The notes: generated from the letters alone by a model not told the origin. A DNA stretch of 64,000 bases from Breviolum minutum Mf 1.05b.01 (GCA_000507305.1 DF239235.1:193310-257309), one strand, 5' to 3'. Counted from the stretch's first letter, positions 1 to 10,512 are shown. A program made the numbers and translations.

Positions 1-1
1 T

Positions 2-1174
2 GCAAGTCCTGTTAAACATGTGATGGCACAAAAAGAGTTCCGAGAACAACCGGAACATACCATTTTGGATGTGTGGGATCGTCAGTATCTCAACAAGCAT
101 TTCCAACGCACGAAGCCGTTAGAAGCAGAGGTGTTTATTGTGTCCATCCGTGTTACTGACAATGCATCCGAAAGCATTCTTGCAGCCAGCGGGGTGGGTG
201 GCATATACTATGAACCAAGATCGGATTCAGGTCGATCACCACTGCAATCGTTCGGAGTTGTCTGGATGCCCAGGAAACAGTTTGGAGAAGTGCTATTAGC
301 CAAACAAACATCACAATTTCCAACATGGATTGTCCGAACTGGAGATAGATATGGACTACGAGCAGCAGACCAGCACATTTCCGAACTGCATAGACTCCAT
401 CGCCCTGACATTGAATATCTTGAAGGTCAAACTATGACCATGTATCGTGTAGGACCGATGCCATACGGTACCACAAAGCAGAGTTTGCAGAAAGTTTTCA
501 AAGAATGGGAGTGGAAGGCAAGGGCTGGCCAACCACAGGGGCAAGATGCCTATGGAGTAATGTGGACTGCACAAGCCACAGAACCTCCATCACATTGGGT
601 TTTCACCATGGGTCATGGAGATGTGCTTATCACCAAGCAACAGTCGTCCAAAGAAAAGGCCTCCCCATCATGTAATGCCCCATTGACTTCGTTCAGGACC
701 ATGCAGCATTTGACAGCAGTAGGGCCGAAAAAATCATGGGACCGAAATCAACAAGACCCACGGACACATGAAGACCCATGGTCACAAACAAGCAAAGCAG
801 GACCAAGTCTCAGCTCCACGCAATTGAACACTATCGAGACGAACATTGAGAAACGCATCTTAGCTCAACTGCCAAAACCAGTTGCAAAGACCGAAGACAT
901 GGAGTTGGAGACTGACGTCGATCATCGTGTTGCCCATTTGGAAACACAGGTCCAGCAGTTGAAGGAAACGGTTCAACAAGCCTCGTCATCTATGCAGTCG
1001 TTCCAGCATCAGCAAGCACAGCAGAACCAGCAGCTTAGCCAGCAGATTCATACGGTTAAGCATCAAGTGGACACGCAGAACCACCATCTGCAGTCGATGA
1101 TTGAAGGCAAGTTGGAGGAGCAAATGAGCAGAATTGAATCGCTGCTCACCAAACGGATGAAAACAAACGAATGA
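2..1174 (+). CDS. Retrotransposon ORF1: RRM-like and coiled-coil protein (5' partial)
   Basis: The frame is open to the window edge; the first ATG is at 20 and would give 384 residues, but the true start may lie upstream. Residues about 137-205 (near YRVGPMPYGTTKQSLQKVF and ending near WVFTMGHGDVLIT) have the length and spacing of an RRM-like fold; this is inference, not a firm domain hit. A Ser/Gln-rich linker follows, then a Gln-rich coiled coil over about residues 285-380. LINE ORF1 proteins commonly pair an RNA-binding domain with a coiled coil and form ribonucleoprotein with the element RNA. The frame ends in TGA at 1172-1174, and ORF2 continues in the same frame directly after it. Confidence 0.85.
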   Translation, partial: ASPVKHVMAQKEFREQPEHTILDVWDRQYLNKHFQRTKPLEAEVFIVSIRVTDNASESILAASGVGGIYYEPRSDSGRSPLQSFGVVWMPRKQFGEVLLAKQTSQFPTWIVRTGDRYGLRAADQHISELHRLHRPDIEYLEGQTMTMYRVGPMPYGTTKQSLQKVFKEWEWKARAGQPQGQDAYGVMWTAQATEPPSHWVFTMGHGDVLITKQQSSKEKASPSCNAPLTSFRTMQHLTAVGPKKSWDRNQQDPRTHEDPWSQTSKAGPSLSSTQLNTIETNIEKRILAQLPKPVAKTEDMELETDVDHRVAHLETQVQQLKETVQQASSSMQSFQHQQAQQNQQLSQQIHTVKHQVDTQNHHLQSMIEGKLEEQMSRIESLLTKRMKTNE

Positions 1175-1186
1175 CAACATGGTTGT

Positions 1187-4100
1187 GTGCGTTTCCCACC
1201 AGTGAAACGCAGTAATCCAAAAATGAAAAGTATTTTGTTGCAAATAATTCAGCTTCGAGTTGGTGAAGCTTCTAATCCAGGTCCCAAGCCAGAAATTGCC
1301 TTGACCATAGGAGCCATCAACCCAGCTGGTCTGGGGAACAAAGGGTCGTCACTTCAAGATCTCCCTATTCACAAAGATGCCATTTGGGGAGTGTGTGAAA
1401 CTCATTTGACAAAACCGGGGATATCCAAGTTCAACAATGAACTTCAAATTAATAAAAGTCCATATACTTTACATCATGGAGAACCAGCTCCTTTTCGTTA
1501 TGTGACAGCCAGTTCCATAAGTGGAAAACATGTTGGGGTAGGTTTTCTCGCTACCACCCCTAGTCGACGATTACTGGCAACATGGCCAGCCGAACAAGCA
1601 TCCGAAGCTCGATACTCGATGCAGACATTTTTTTGCCAAAACCGATGGATCCATGGAGCAGCATGCTACGGGTATGCACACAAAGCCGAAAATGTAGCAG
1701 TTCGTAGCCAGACAGACAGCCTTCTTGAAAGCATCACAGAGAGAATAGTTTATGGGATGAAAGGGTTCAGATTCATTGTTGGAGATTTTAACCAGCCATA
1801 TGGTAGCCTTCAACAAACAGCATTGTGGGAACAACTGGGATGGAAAGAAATCCAAGTGCTTTGGGGTGAAAAATTTAACCGACCAGTTCAACCAACATGC
1901 AAATCGGTAAGTGTCAAAGACTTTGTATGGGTGTCGCCCGAACTCCTGCCATTTCTTGAGGATATTGAGGTAGTTGATCACATTTATCCAGACCACTCAG
2001 TGTTATGTGCTCACTTCAGACCTTTCTTCAAACCAGAGATGGTATACCTTTGGCGAAAACCCAAAAGTATTGACTGGGACTCAACACCTGAGATACCAGA
2101 CCTTGGATTCCAACTTGATGAAACTAAACCTTCAGACGAATCATATAAGCAAATTGCTAGTGTGTTTGAGGATCGTGTTCATCAAACTCGTATCAAACAT
2201 GGAGTCAGAGGTTTGCTACATGCCCAACAAGGACGAGCAAAAACCACCAGTGTGCAAAAGATTTGTGAGCATACCAAACCCTTAACCAACGGTAGATGTG
2301 GAGACTTTAAACCAGAGATCAATGGTCAATCTCTGCAATACCACCGATGGGTTAAACAGCTCCGACGCCTTGAATCCCTGGTGAGAAATTTAGCTAATCC
2401 AAATGTTACCATGAGTTCTCAAATTCATGCCCAACGAGAATGGCGTGCTATCGTGCAAGGTGCAGGATTTGCAAAGGGTTTTCGACAATGGTGGGAACAA
2501 CTCGAAGAGATCATACCACCAGCACCTTCGACAATAACCTTTGATATCCCAACCTATGAAGACGTCCAGGGGATCTTCCTTAACATGGAACGTGAAGTTA
2601 GAGCCCTTGAACGTGTTCTTAAGCAAGATTTGCATCAAACTGCCATCAACAACAGAGTGAATAATCCCAATAAGATTTTCCAAGATATTGCCAAGTCCAG
2701 AGCAGCACCAATTCAACTTCTTGATGAATCTTACCAGACGGTCATTACAAACATTGACCATGAGAACCATATTCTCACAGTTAGCAGTGCAAAACTGGAT
2801 ACCCAAATACCTCTTCAACATGCTACAGGAGTGTATGAAAATTGGACCATGATAGAACAGGATATCCATCTTCAAGACACTTCCGTTTTTCAGGTTGGAG
2901 ACACCATTTGGCAAGACCGTATAGTTGGGTCACTTGAAGAAATTTTTGAAAAATTTGGGAATGCTTGGAAGGCACGCTGGGACAAACATAGGGACATTCC
3001 ATCTGAAGATTGGGAACCAATAAGTGATTTCTTTAGGTGTGCAACACCCAAGGTTGAACCTTACCAATATAATCCCATTACCATCGAGGACTGGAACAGA
3101 TCTCTCAGAAGAAAGAAGAAGGCAGCAGCTGTCGGCCCTGACGGCTACTCAAGAGCAGACCTTTTACAGATGCCACCTGATTTGCAACAAGCATTGATCG
3201 ACCTCTTCACCGCCATAGAAAACGGTCAAGCCTGGCCAGAACAATTGACAACGGGAATCGTGCATTCGTTAGAGAAAATACCGCACGCTTCAAAAATAGA
3301 TCAGTTTAGGCCAATCACCATTTTCAGCCTAGCATATCGCAATTGGTCGTCGATACGTGCAAGACAGGCATTGAAACATTTGGTTGAACACTCGCCAGCT
3401 GGGTGTTATGGGAACTTACCAGGCAAAAGCACAGTTCAAGTTTGGTATCAAATACAATCTATCATAGAAGATAATCATCATCTTGGGAAATTTACGGCCG
3501 GGGCAGTACTTGACATTGAAAAGTGTTTCAACCATCTACCCCGACAGCCCCTCCTTGATGCATGTGAACATTTAGGTATGCCTACACGCATAGTGAAAGC
3601 CTGGCAGTGTGGCTTAGCATCCATGCAACGACGCTTTTCAATTCGTGGATCTACGGGTCCGGCAATTCAAAGCAGCACGGGCTTTGCAGAGGGTTGCCCA
3701 TTAAGCGTCGTAGCGATGGTGGCAGCTAATTGTGTGATATCTAAATGGATGGAACTTAAAACCCCTAAAGTACAACTTTGGAGCTTTGTAGATAACATTG
3801 AGGTCACCGCTGAGGATCCCATTGATGTACTTCAAGGATGTGAAGCTTTGCATACAATCTGTGGGGCCATGGACTTAAATCTTGATGAAACCAAGTCGTT
3901 TGTTTGGACCACATCCCCTAATGGGCGAAAACTTTTTCGGGAAGGGGGCCAAACACCAAAAGCTTGGGCAAGGGATCTTGGAGGACATGTCCAATATAAT
4001 CGACAAAATACAAACAGTGTTATCACGGAAAAACTTCGTAAGTTCAAACCTAGATGGGGTGATCTCACAAGATCAAAAGCAACATATGCACAAAAACTAA

Positions 4101-6109
4101 GGGCCATCAAAACAGCTGGATATCCTAATGCTTTACATGGGGTCAGTTCTGTAACATTAGGTGACGAAAACTATGATGAACTTAGAACCGGAGCAGTAAG
4201 ATCTTTGGGAGAACATCATAATGGTACATCCCCTATTCTACACCTGTCACTTGTGGAACATCCAAGTAGTGATCCAGGATTTCACGCACTTTGGGCTACC
4301 ATAAGAGATTTTCGTTATCATCTGCCGCCAGAAACAGCAAAATGCATTCTTGGAATAATCTCAAAACCTAACAACCGTGTTAAACCAGAGGTTGGACCAT
4401 GTAGTGCAATGCTTCATAGAATAAACCAAATTCGCTGGCATTGGGACATAGACGGAAGTATCTTTAAAGATCACCATTGTCTTCCAATAGATGTGTGGGA
4501 AAGCCCAATCCAGGAACTAGCAATTAGGGTCACCGAAGCCTGGCAAACCCGTGTTGCTTCAGAACTTTCTTGGAGAAAAACGATGGGGGGATTAGAACAC
4601 GCATGCCCAAAAGTATCCACAAGACAAGTTACACGATCCTCTCAAGAACATAGCATTTTGAGAAAAGTTCAAAACGGGACTTTCTACACTGCAGACCATC
4701 TGAAACACCGATCTCAAGGCCTGGCAGTAGAATGCATGTTTTGTGGATGCACTGATAGTGTAGAACATAGGTTGTGGCACTGCCCAGTGTTAGAACCTGC
4801 TAGGAAAAGTTGCCCATCAGGGGTTCGTGAAGCAATCGCCTCCATGTCATCAGCAACAAAAAATCATGGATGGCTACCTGAACCACAGTCCTTGTGGCCC
4901 TTTCGTGAAAAATTGATTAATCTTCCGGATTTATCTTTTAAACCTGAATTACCTGAATGTCTCCCCGATTTTCTTGAAATTTTCACCGATGGATGTTGTC
5001 TTAAACCCAAATCTAAGCTTTGTCGACTTAGTGCCTGGGGAGTAGTTATAGCAACACCAGGAAGTAACCAAGATTTTGTGGCAGTTTCATCCGGGGTATT
5101 ATCGGGTTTTCACCAAACAGTCGCAAGAGCGGAACTCAAGGCAGCAACAGCAGCAGTGCGCACAGCAATTTTGGCAGACAGGTTCTTTAGACTGTGGATA
5201 GATAATGCATACGTAGTCAAGACCATTCGTAAATGTGTAAAACGGCCTTCATGGGAAATCAAACCACACGCCCCCAACCATGACTTGTTGACTGAACTTC
5301 AAACAGTTTTGAGAATGGCAGGAAATTTGTTTTGCGGGGTTTGTAAGGTGAACAGCCATCAACAGTGTGATGCCTCGACACCATGGTTTGGTAAGTGGGT
5401 TTTCACAGGGAACGACGCAGCAGACAGAACAGCAGCAACAGCATACGATACACAACCGGACTTGCTTGAGTTATGGGAACAGTTGTGCAGGGAAATTTCT
5501 GAGCTTGAAGGGTTACGCGACATCTTACATCAGGTGTTCATCGACGTCAGTCAACTCAGTTTTCAACTTGCATCGGAAGTTCGACGACAACATCAGCAGG
5601 ATGAAAGGGTTGAGGATCTTCATAACCATCACCTCGAGATGGACGATTGGAAGCTGCCGGGAATCTTGCCTGATAACATGCAGGACTATGAAACGGGCGA
5701 ATGGGCTCAAATAGCTCAGTGGATCGAATCACTGCATGGAACGAGTGGGCGAGTTTACAGGTGGACTTGGTACCAGCTTTTTCTGGATTATCATTTACAT
5801 TTTCCGGGAAGTGGGCCGTGGTATCATCAGTCGAGCAAAACTTGGAGATCTTCAGACACGAGACCCACGCAGGATCTCACGAAGTGTGTGAGGTGGTTCA
5901 ACAGCTTTCTTCAACGAACGGCGAAGAAGTTAGAGAAACCGCTGCCGGTCAAGCATATGCGAGCAGATTCATCGGTTCTTGCCTTTTGGTCGAATACATT
6001 GACAGTTCGAATTTCAGAGGAACGGCAGCGAAAAGTCGACGAATGGTTGTGCGAGTGGGCCACGTGTTTTACCGCTCCAAAGGAGCTTGCTCATCTTTCT
6101 TTGGCCTAG
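1187..6109 (+). CDS. Retrotransposon ORF2: APE endonuclease, reverse transcriptase, RNase H
   Basis: 1640 codons counted from a GTG at 1187; the frame is open from right after the ORF1 stop and the first ATG is at 1223. Residues about 40-275 are an exo/endo/phosphatase nuclease: NPAGL, ETHL (about 71), GDFN (about 199), PDHS (about 269). Reverse transcriptase spans about 600-960: FRPI (about 706), motif A LDIEKCF with Asp776, motif B FAEGCPLS, motif C FVDN with Asp869. A CX2CX7HX4C finger follows near 1183. RNase H has the acidic set Asp1268 (FTDG), Glu1316 (RAELKAA), Asp1339 (IDNAY) and Asp1410 (GNDAAD). The N terminus carries a 2A-like EASNPGP. Expected role: target-primed reverse transcription of its own RNA. 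Motif C lacks the usual second Asp. Confidence 0.96.
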   Translation: MRFPPVKRSNPKMKSILLQIIQLRVGEASNPGPKPEIALTIGAINPAGLGNKGSSLQDLPIHKDAIWGVCETHLTKPGISKFNNELQINKSPYTLHHGEPAPFRYVTASSISGKHVGVGFLATTPSRRLLATWPAEQASEARYSMQTFFCQNRWIHGAACYGYAHKAENVAVRSQTDSLLESITERIVYGMKGFRFIVGDFNQPYGSLQQTALWEQLGWKEIQVLWGEKFNRPVQPTCKSVSVKDFVWVSPELLPFLEDIEVVDHIYPDHSVLCAHFRPFFKPEMVYLWRKPKSIDWDSTPEIPDLGFQLDETKPSDESYKQIASVFEDRVHQTRIKHGVRGLLHAQQGRAKTTSVQKICEHTKPLTNGRCGDFKPEINGQSLQYHRWVKQLRRLESLVRNLANPNVTMSSQIHAQREWRAIVQGAGFAKGFRQWWEQLEEIIPPAPSTITFDIPTYEDVQGIFLNMEREVRALERVLKQDLHQTAINNRVNNPNKIFQDIAKSRAAPIQLLDESYQTVITNIDHENHILTVSSAKLDTQIPLQHATGVYENWTMIEQDIHLQDTSVFQVGDTIWQDRIVGSLEEIFEKFGNAWKARWDKHRDIPSEDWEPISDFFRCATPKVEPYQYNPITIEDWNRSLRRKKKAAAVGPDGYSRADLLQMPPDLQQALIDLFTAIENGQAWPEQLTTGIVHSLEKIPHASKIDQFRPITIFSLAYRNWSSIRARQALKHLVEHSPAGCYGNLPGKSTVQVWYQIQSIIEDNHHLGKFTAGAVLDIEKCFNHLPRQPLLDACEHLGMPTRIVKAWQCGLASMQRRFSIRGSTGPAIQSSTGFAEGCPLSVVAMVAANCVISKWMELKTPKVQLWSFVDNIEVTAEDPIDVLQGCEALHTICGAMDLNLDETKSFVWTTSPNGRKLFREGGQTPKAWARDLGGHVQYNRQNTNSVITEKLRKFKPRWGDLTRSKATYAQKLRAIKTAGYPNALHGVSSVTLGDENYDELRTGAVRSLGEHHNGTSPILHLSLVEHPSSDPGFHALWATIRDFRYHLPPETAKCILGIISKPNNRVKPEVGPCSAMLHRINQIRWHWDIDGSIFKDHHCLPIDVWESPIQELAIRVTEAWQTRVASELSWRKTMGGLEHACPKVSTRQVTRSSQEHSILRKVQNGTFYTADHLKHRSQGLAVECMFCGCTDSVEHRLWHCPVLEPARKSCPSGVREAIASMSSATKNHGWLPEPQSLWPFREKLINLPDLSFKPELPECLPDFLEIFTDGCCLKPKSKLCRLSAWGVVIATPGSNQDFVAVSSGVLSGFHQTVARAELKAATAAVRTAILADRFFRLWIDNAYVVKTIRKCVKRPSWEIKPHAPNHDLLTELQTVLRMAGNLFCGVCKVNSHQQCDASTPWFGKWVFTGNDAADRTAATAYDTQPDLLELWEQLCREISELEGLRDILHQVFIDVSQLSFQLASEVRRQHQQDERVEDLHNHHLEMDDWKLPGILPDNMQDYETGEWAQIAQWIESLHGTSGRVYRWTWYQLFLDYHLHFPGSGPWYHQSSKTWRSSDTRPTQDLTKCVRWFNSFLQRTAKKLEKPLPVKHMRADSSVLAFWSNTLTVRISEERQRKVDEWLCEWATCFTAPKELAHLSLA
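1247..1285 (+). other. 2A-like NPGP motif at the N terminus of ORF2
   Basis: Residues 21-33 of ORF2 read IQLRVGEASNPGP. The NPGP core and an upstream hydrophobic stretch match 2A ribosome-skipping peptides, which are known at the N termini of some non-LTR retrotransposon ORF2 proteins. The usual D-V/I-E-x before NPGP is replaced by G-E-A-S, so activity is uncertain. Confidence 0.6.
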
Positions 6110-6196
6110 CTACAAAAGCTGGGATTTCGTTGGGGCATCGAAGCATCTGCTCTGCCGTTGCGTCGAGATCGTCCGGAAAGAACGGAAAGAATGTTT

Positions 6197-6340
6197 AGGG
6201 TTTGTAGGGGATGACATCCTACCCAGTTATATAGGGATAATGAGAAGCCAATGAAAGGATCCCTATTAAACAACCACTATCATGGAAAGTAAGAGGTGTT
6301 TTTCATTGCTCATTTGCCTTAGCAGAATCTTTTCCTACAG
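6197..6340 (+). mobile_element. Family F TIR element (F1), just 3' of the retrotransposon
   Basis: Shares with copies near 24108, 26479, 34505 and 55668 the core blocks GGGGATGACATCC / GGATCCCTAT / AACAACCA / GGAAAGTA. It ends in TTCATTGCTCATTTG, the reverse complement of the CAAATGAGCAATGAA that begins the copy at 55673. Two candidate AG acceptors lie at its right edge (6325 and 6340). Confidence 0.6.
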
Positions 6341-6497
6341 AACCACCATGGGCCAAGAATTATCATCGGCCTATAGAATCGTATTCACAAAGCGGCCTGA
6401 TGAACTAGTGAAGTCACCCTCAAAGTGCCGCATGAACTCAAGCACTTTGCTTGACGAACTCTTTTTGACGACATTGGAAGAGGAAGGACATATGGGT
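6341..6497 (+). other. Exon-like open frame starting MGQELSS
   Basis: Follows a good acceptor (TTTTCCTACAG). An ATG at 6348 opens a frame that reads MGQELSSAYRIVFTKRP and ends in a Glu-rich stretch before a GT or GA donor near 6496. The start resembles an N-myristoylation context (MGxxxS). The next exon-like block is only about 40 bases away, too close for a normal intron, so its relation to the gene at 6549 is unresolved. Confidence 0.3.
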
Positions 6498-6548
6498 GAT
6501 TATTGAGGATACATCTCCAGAACAGCAGCATGCTAGGCACATGTTGCG

Positions 6549-7581
6549 ATGGACTTCAAAATGATAAACTACCGTATGCAAACCCCAAATTGTTGCATCC
6601 GTGTTGTAAGTTTCTATCTGGATTGTGTGAATATGTGTCTCGTCAGGTTCTTCACAAGGTCAGATGACTCCATAACCCAGCATATGGGATTTAACTTGGG
6701 AAGTCACACATTTTGCTTCGAGTCTGTGTTTTGAACATCCATTTTTTGTAGTATCTAAAGTCGTTTCAACCTCTGGATAATCTTTCAAGATGTCAGGGTG
6801 TCTTCATGGGTTTCCCAGAGGTTCTTACCATAGCTTCTCGCCGCAGGCAGTCTGCAAGATTGCAACCAGGCAACCCATGGGGGCTTCGAATGCTTCTCTC
6901 GTTGAAGATGTAAAGATGACTTTTGTTGTAGTGATATTTTTGAAGATGACGACTTTTTTGATGATTTATATGAGGATATTCAGCTTCATGACGTAAACTT
7001 CCTTTTTTGGCCATGTTTTTGTCAGCTATTTTGGCCTCCCAAAATCTCGAACCTTTTGTTTCAACTCCGCAAGGTGTGGGATGAATTCCTGGCGCAACGT
7101 GTGCGAAAGGCCGGTAAGTGGAAGTGGACAAGATGGACGTGAGTGGAGAAAACAACAAAAAATCCAATGATTTACCCTCCAACTAACATAGCCCATGAAA
7201 ATCCCCATCTTTCCTGGTAAATATCATGAAAATGGTGGATTTTCCATGGCTATGCCAGTTTACAGGAGTGTAGTGGCATTCAAATTTCTTGACTGGTTGA
7301 ATACCTTGACTGTAAGTGAAAGTATCTGTGCTAAATGATGATCATTCCACTAAAAAGAGTGGATTATGAAGAAACGTCCTGCAACATTTTTGTGATGATT
7401 TCCAACTTTGTGATATGATGACATGAAAATCAATATCTGTTTTCATCTCAAGCAACACGTCACTACGGTGCTTTCAAAGATGTGCGGTTTAACAAAGTCT
7501 CAAAAAGACATTCATCATCAGTTTTTTAATGTGATTTTCAACATGTTGCAATATTCAAGCCGGCCGGCTTTGGGAAGATAG
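6549..7581 (+). CDS. Unrecognised five-exon gene, about 115 aa
   Basis: Proposed exons 6549-6605, 6847-6909, 7026-7113, 7274-7311 and 7480-7581 (TAG). All four introns are GT-AG and all phases agree (0, 0, 1, 0). It starts at ATG 6549, 12 bases after a TGCTAG|G acceptor that could serve cis- or spliced-leader trans-splicing. The pieces read MDFKMINYRM..., then AVCKIATRQPMGASNAS..., FWPPKISNLLFQLRKVWDEF..., AFKFLDWLNTLT, and a C-terminal exon ending SSRPALGR. The third exon looks helical and amphipathic. I recognise no family. Intron 3 (7114-7273) carries a family A element whose last bases give the acceptor. Confidence 0.55.
7114..7273 (+). mobile_element. Family A introner (A1) forming intron 3 of the 6549 gene
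   Basis: Contains TACCCTCCAACTAACATAG near 7173 and a complementary end CTATGCCAGTTTACAGGAG. The terminal GTGTAG supplies the acceptor. Removal joins codon G|TG (Val) and keeps frame between the two exons. Confidence 0.7.
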
Positions 7582-8254
7582 CAATGATGACTTGCACCCC
7601 ATTTGAAATGTGAAATTACATTTTCTTTGAAGCTTTACTGGCTCGACCAGCACTTGTTTCTCTCCCAAACATTTTAAGTTCATGCCGGAAATTTGATGAC
7701 AGAAGTTTCTTTTGAATCGAAGAAAGTCCCGCAACCAAACCATCTGGTAAACTTCTGGAATCTTCCAAAAAGGTTTCATTTTCCAAAAACAAAGACCTCA
7801 AATTTGCAGTGTTGCAACATTTTGCTTGGACGTTTGGGAGCCTTTTTTGTTGCTCTAGATCCCAACCACCTTCTCATATCTTCTCATCAACAGCTTGGAA
7901 GTGTTTTTTTCGGCCTAAACTGAAACCCAGAAAAGATCACCCTGAAAGTTCCTTATCGAATTTATTCCTTCTTGTTTGGTTGTACTTGATCATCTAATAT
8001 TCTGGGTTTACCAGGATGCAATTGTCACCAGGAGAATTATACTTGCCACTGTTACTGGGTGGGATCCAAGGACATTGATATATTGAAATTACACATGCTT
8101 GGCAATTCTTCGTGACCTTTTTTGGGATGGTTGCAGTAAGTGACCTTTTCAAAGGTTGACCTACAACGCCCCGGGGATCAAAAGGTCACTTTGAATCACC
8201 TGGTGTATAGACAGAATCTGTTGAATCCAGAATCCTACAGAATATTCCGAAGAT

Positions 8255-8364
8255 TACCCTCCCTGAAACTAACAGCTCGCACCTGAAAATAGGGGCCCCC
8301 TGGAAAAGGAGATGCCTATATTGGAAACAATCAATTATGGGGGCGAGCTGTTAGTTTTGGGTAG
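8255..8364 (+). mobile_element. Family A element (A2)
   Basis: Left TIR CTCCCTGAAACTAACAGCTC and right TIR GAGCTGTTAGTTTTGGGTAG are near-perfect complements. The right end supplies an AG directly before the exon at 8365. The left end has TT rather than GT, so the donor would have to be a nearby GA (8252) or another site. Confidence 0.65.
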
Positions 8365-8827
8365 TGTACACAAAATCCGAATCATCGGTCCTGTTTTTTT
8401 GGGGGAGAAGTCACTGGCATCACCTTGGAATTGCCTCAGGCAATTCGTTTGGAGAACTTTGAAGTGGGTCAAAGTATCGGTAAGGCAGGGGATTTTCAGT
8501 GTTGGACGTTTTTGTTGCCCGGTCAGCCCCTTAAACTCCCCTTCTTTTTCAAAAGGGGCTCTGTTGCAAGTATGAAAAAAAAGGGTGATGAATCTTTCAG
8601 TCAAGTTGGTACCTTGTGAGTTTTTTTTTGGTATTTTTTGGTTGGAAAAAACAATACGATGTTTTCGTTTTGTGTTGTCAATTGGGTTGTCCCCATTCCC
8701 AGTGAATAGTGGCAGACGAAGATTCCCTAAATCAACAATTGTTTTTGGGGCAGCGAATGATGTGCTTGACATGGTTGATGTGGTTGCTATTGGGAGAAAC
8801 CAGCTATGCAACTTCATTTCGACATGA
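8365..8827 (+). CDS. Unrecognised gene, 3' exons (partial)
   Basis: Exon 8365-8617 stays open for about 84 codons and contains GEVTGITLELPQAIRLENF. Exon 8703-8827 contains STIVFGAANDVLDMVDVVA and ends ...CNFIST-TGA. A GA donor at 8618 with the CCCATTCCCAG acceptor at 8702 joins them in phase (T|TG). The GT donor at 8616 would not, because it puts a TAG in frame. The sequence has a mixed-charge, folded-domain look, but I recognise no family. The 5' part would lie beyond the family A element at 8255. Confidence 0.5.
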
Positions 8828-8999
8828 TTCCAGCAGGTGTTTTTTGAATTTTGCTAAAAATTGAGGAGTTCTTCTACCTACCCAGCGCCTTACTCCAGGC
8901 TTTTTGCAGACTTGTGTGTGTACCAACAAAAGCCCGACTGGTGAAGCTGTTTCAGTGTGTTAAAGTTCAAGGGCCTCACTAGGGTCCGAAAGGCAGAGA

Positions 9000-10180
9000 A
9001 AGGCTATCACCCAAAAAAATGTGTGCTCTCAATCTGCCAAACAAGACTGTCTTTTGTAATTGCTGGAAATTGAACTCTGATTCAGAAGTTATGAAGTAGT
9101 TGATGCAAACGCCTATTAAATGAAAAACAGGCAGACAACTGAAACTCTGCAGCTTATGGGTTTCAATGTCCATCAGGTTGCCTATCCGGCTGTTTTTTTT
9201 TGTTCGGAAAAAACACCAATTTTTTTCGACGCCATGAGCCGAAGCCAACGTGGTGTGACCGTTGCGTTGGTCTTGTGCTTCTATGCTCCTTTACTATGGG
9301 CCTCGTGACCGAAGCAAAGGTGGAATGAAATGTGTGATTCCGAATTCATAATGTGCAGAGAAACTGCCTTTGTGTAGCTGGTAGATGGCCAAGCGGTCAT
9401 TCAGAGCACCTAACAGCAGTTGTTGCAAATATTTCTCGCAAATATGGCCCCACATATGAACTAGATTGTATATACGGTATATAGATATGCAGTAGGTAAC
9501 TGGTGGTGTATATATTAAGGGTACTTTCCTGACAATACCCACATGTTACATGTTGAATCCCTTTGAAACAGACAAGTCTTGTCATCTGCCACCACGTGGG
9601 TGACGATAGAAGATGTGTTTTTGTGTAAGTATCTCAAAAGGAGGGAACCTAAAAAATGTTTCCAGATCTTTTAGTGCACAGTTCATCATTTAAAAAGGGA
9701 CCTAAGGGATAACAAAAACCTCAAAACAAAAATGAAGGGGATGTTTTCTACCTTTTGGACTTTTTGAAACCTCGTCATTTTTTACCCACCTACAAGTGGG
9801 GCAATGTTTGGATTCCTCCATTTTCCAACCGAGGTCTCTGCAAAGCAGTCTGTTTCCAATGCTCCCAAGGGGGTTCCTTCTATGAGGCGATTTTGGAAAG
9901 CCATGGTGGGCCATGGGAGAATCCGATCCTTTTGGGATACGATCACTTTTTTAGGGGGCTTTTGCACTGAAACACTTCAGGAGGATTATAATTTTTTTGT
10001 GAAGTTGAGTCAACTATGACTCCCATGAAAAACAAAGGCTTCCATCAAGTTTCTAAATGTAGTATTTGTAATGATGTTTGTGGTGTCATTGCTGTGAGTC
10101 AACTATGACATGCTATGGTTATGTGGTGTCATGGCTGTGGTTATTCGTGGAGCCAAGAGCCTTGATGTTTGTCTTGACAG
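9000..10180. other. No convincing gene
   Basis: Only short open frames, T-rich tracts and a TATA-rich stretch near 9465-9520. A block at 10181-10300 is open in all three + frames after TTGACAG, so it may be an exon of the downstream GIY-YIG gene, but no phase-consistent join to 10513 was found. Confidence 0.4.
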
Positions 10181-10512
10181 GCAAGCGCCCATCTTTCCCA
10201 CGCGTCTCGACAAGAAAACCTTGCTACCAGAGACCTCACAGATACCCAAGGAGAAACCTTTGACTCCGAATTTCAGGGGTCATGAGTCATTGACTTGTTG
10301 ATCTCATCAAATTTTGAAGATCTTTCGAGGGCAAGTCTCGGTGTGGAGCTTGAGTCACGTCCGGTTCCGCTTCAGAAGCTTTTTTCCTTGGCTTATAAAT
10401 CTGTTGTAAGGCTTTTCAAATTTGGATGAACATGAAATTTGGTGAACAAAAAGTAATTCAACTTGGAGTGGCCATTGGCCATGTGTATGCTTTTCCTTGA
10501 TTTATGATCCAG

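Larger units (their letters stand above)
1..6196 (+). mobile_element. Non-LTR (LINE-like) retrotransposon, 5' end outside the window
   Basis: Two consecutive intronless ORFs on one strand encode an RNA-binding/coiled-coil-like protein followed by endonuclease, reverse transcriptase, zinc finger and RNase H. This order is that of endonuclease-bearing non-LTR elements with RNase H. No LTR, integrase or protease is seen. The 5' end is cut by the window edge. The 3' UTR is short (from 6110), has no poly(A) tract and runs into a family F repeat near 6197, so the exact 3' terminus is not defined. The long uninterrupted frames contrast with the neighbouring genes, which are split into exons of tens of bases. 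Confidence 0.93.

Noticed and set aside
1571-1996. Minus-strand frames within the retrotransposon ORF2
   Set aside because: Shadows of a clearly coding plus-strand frame with catalytic motifs.
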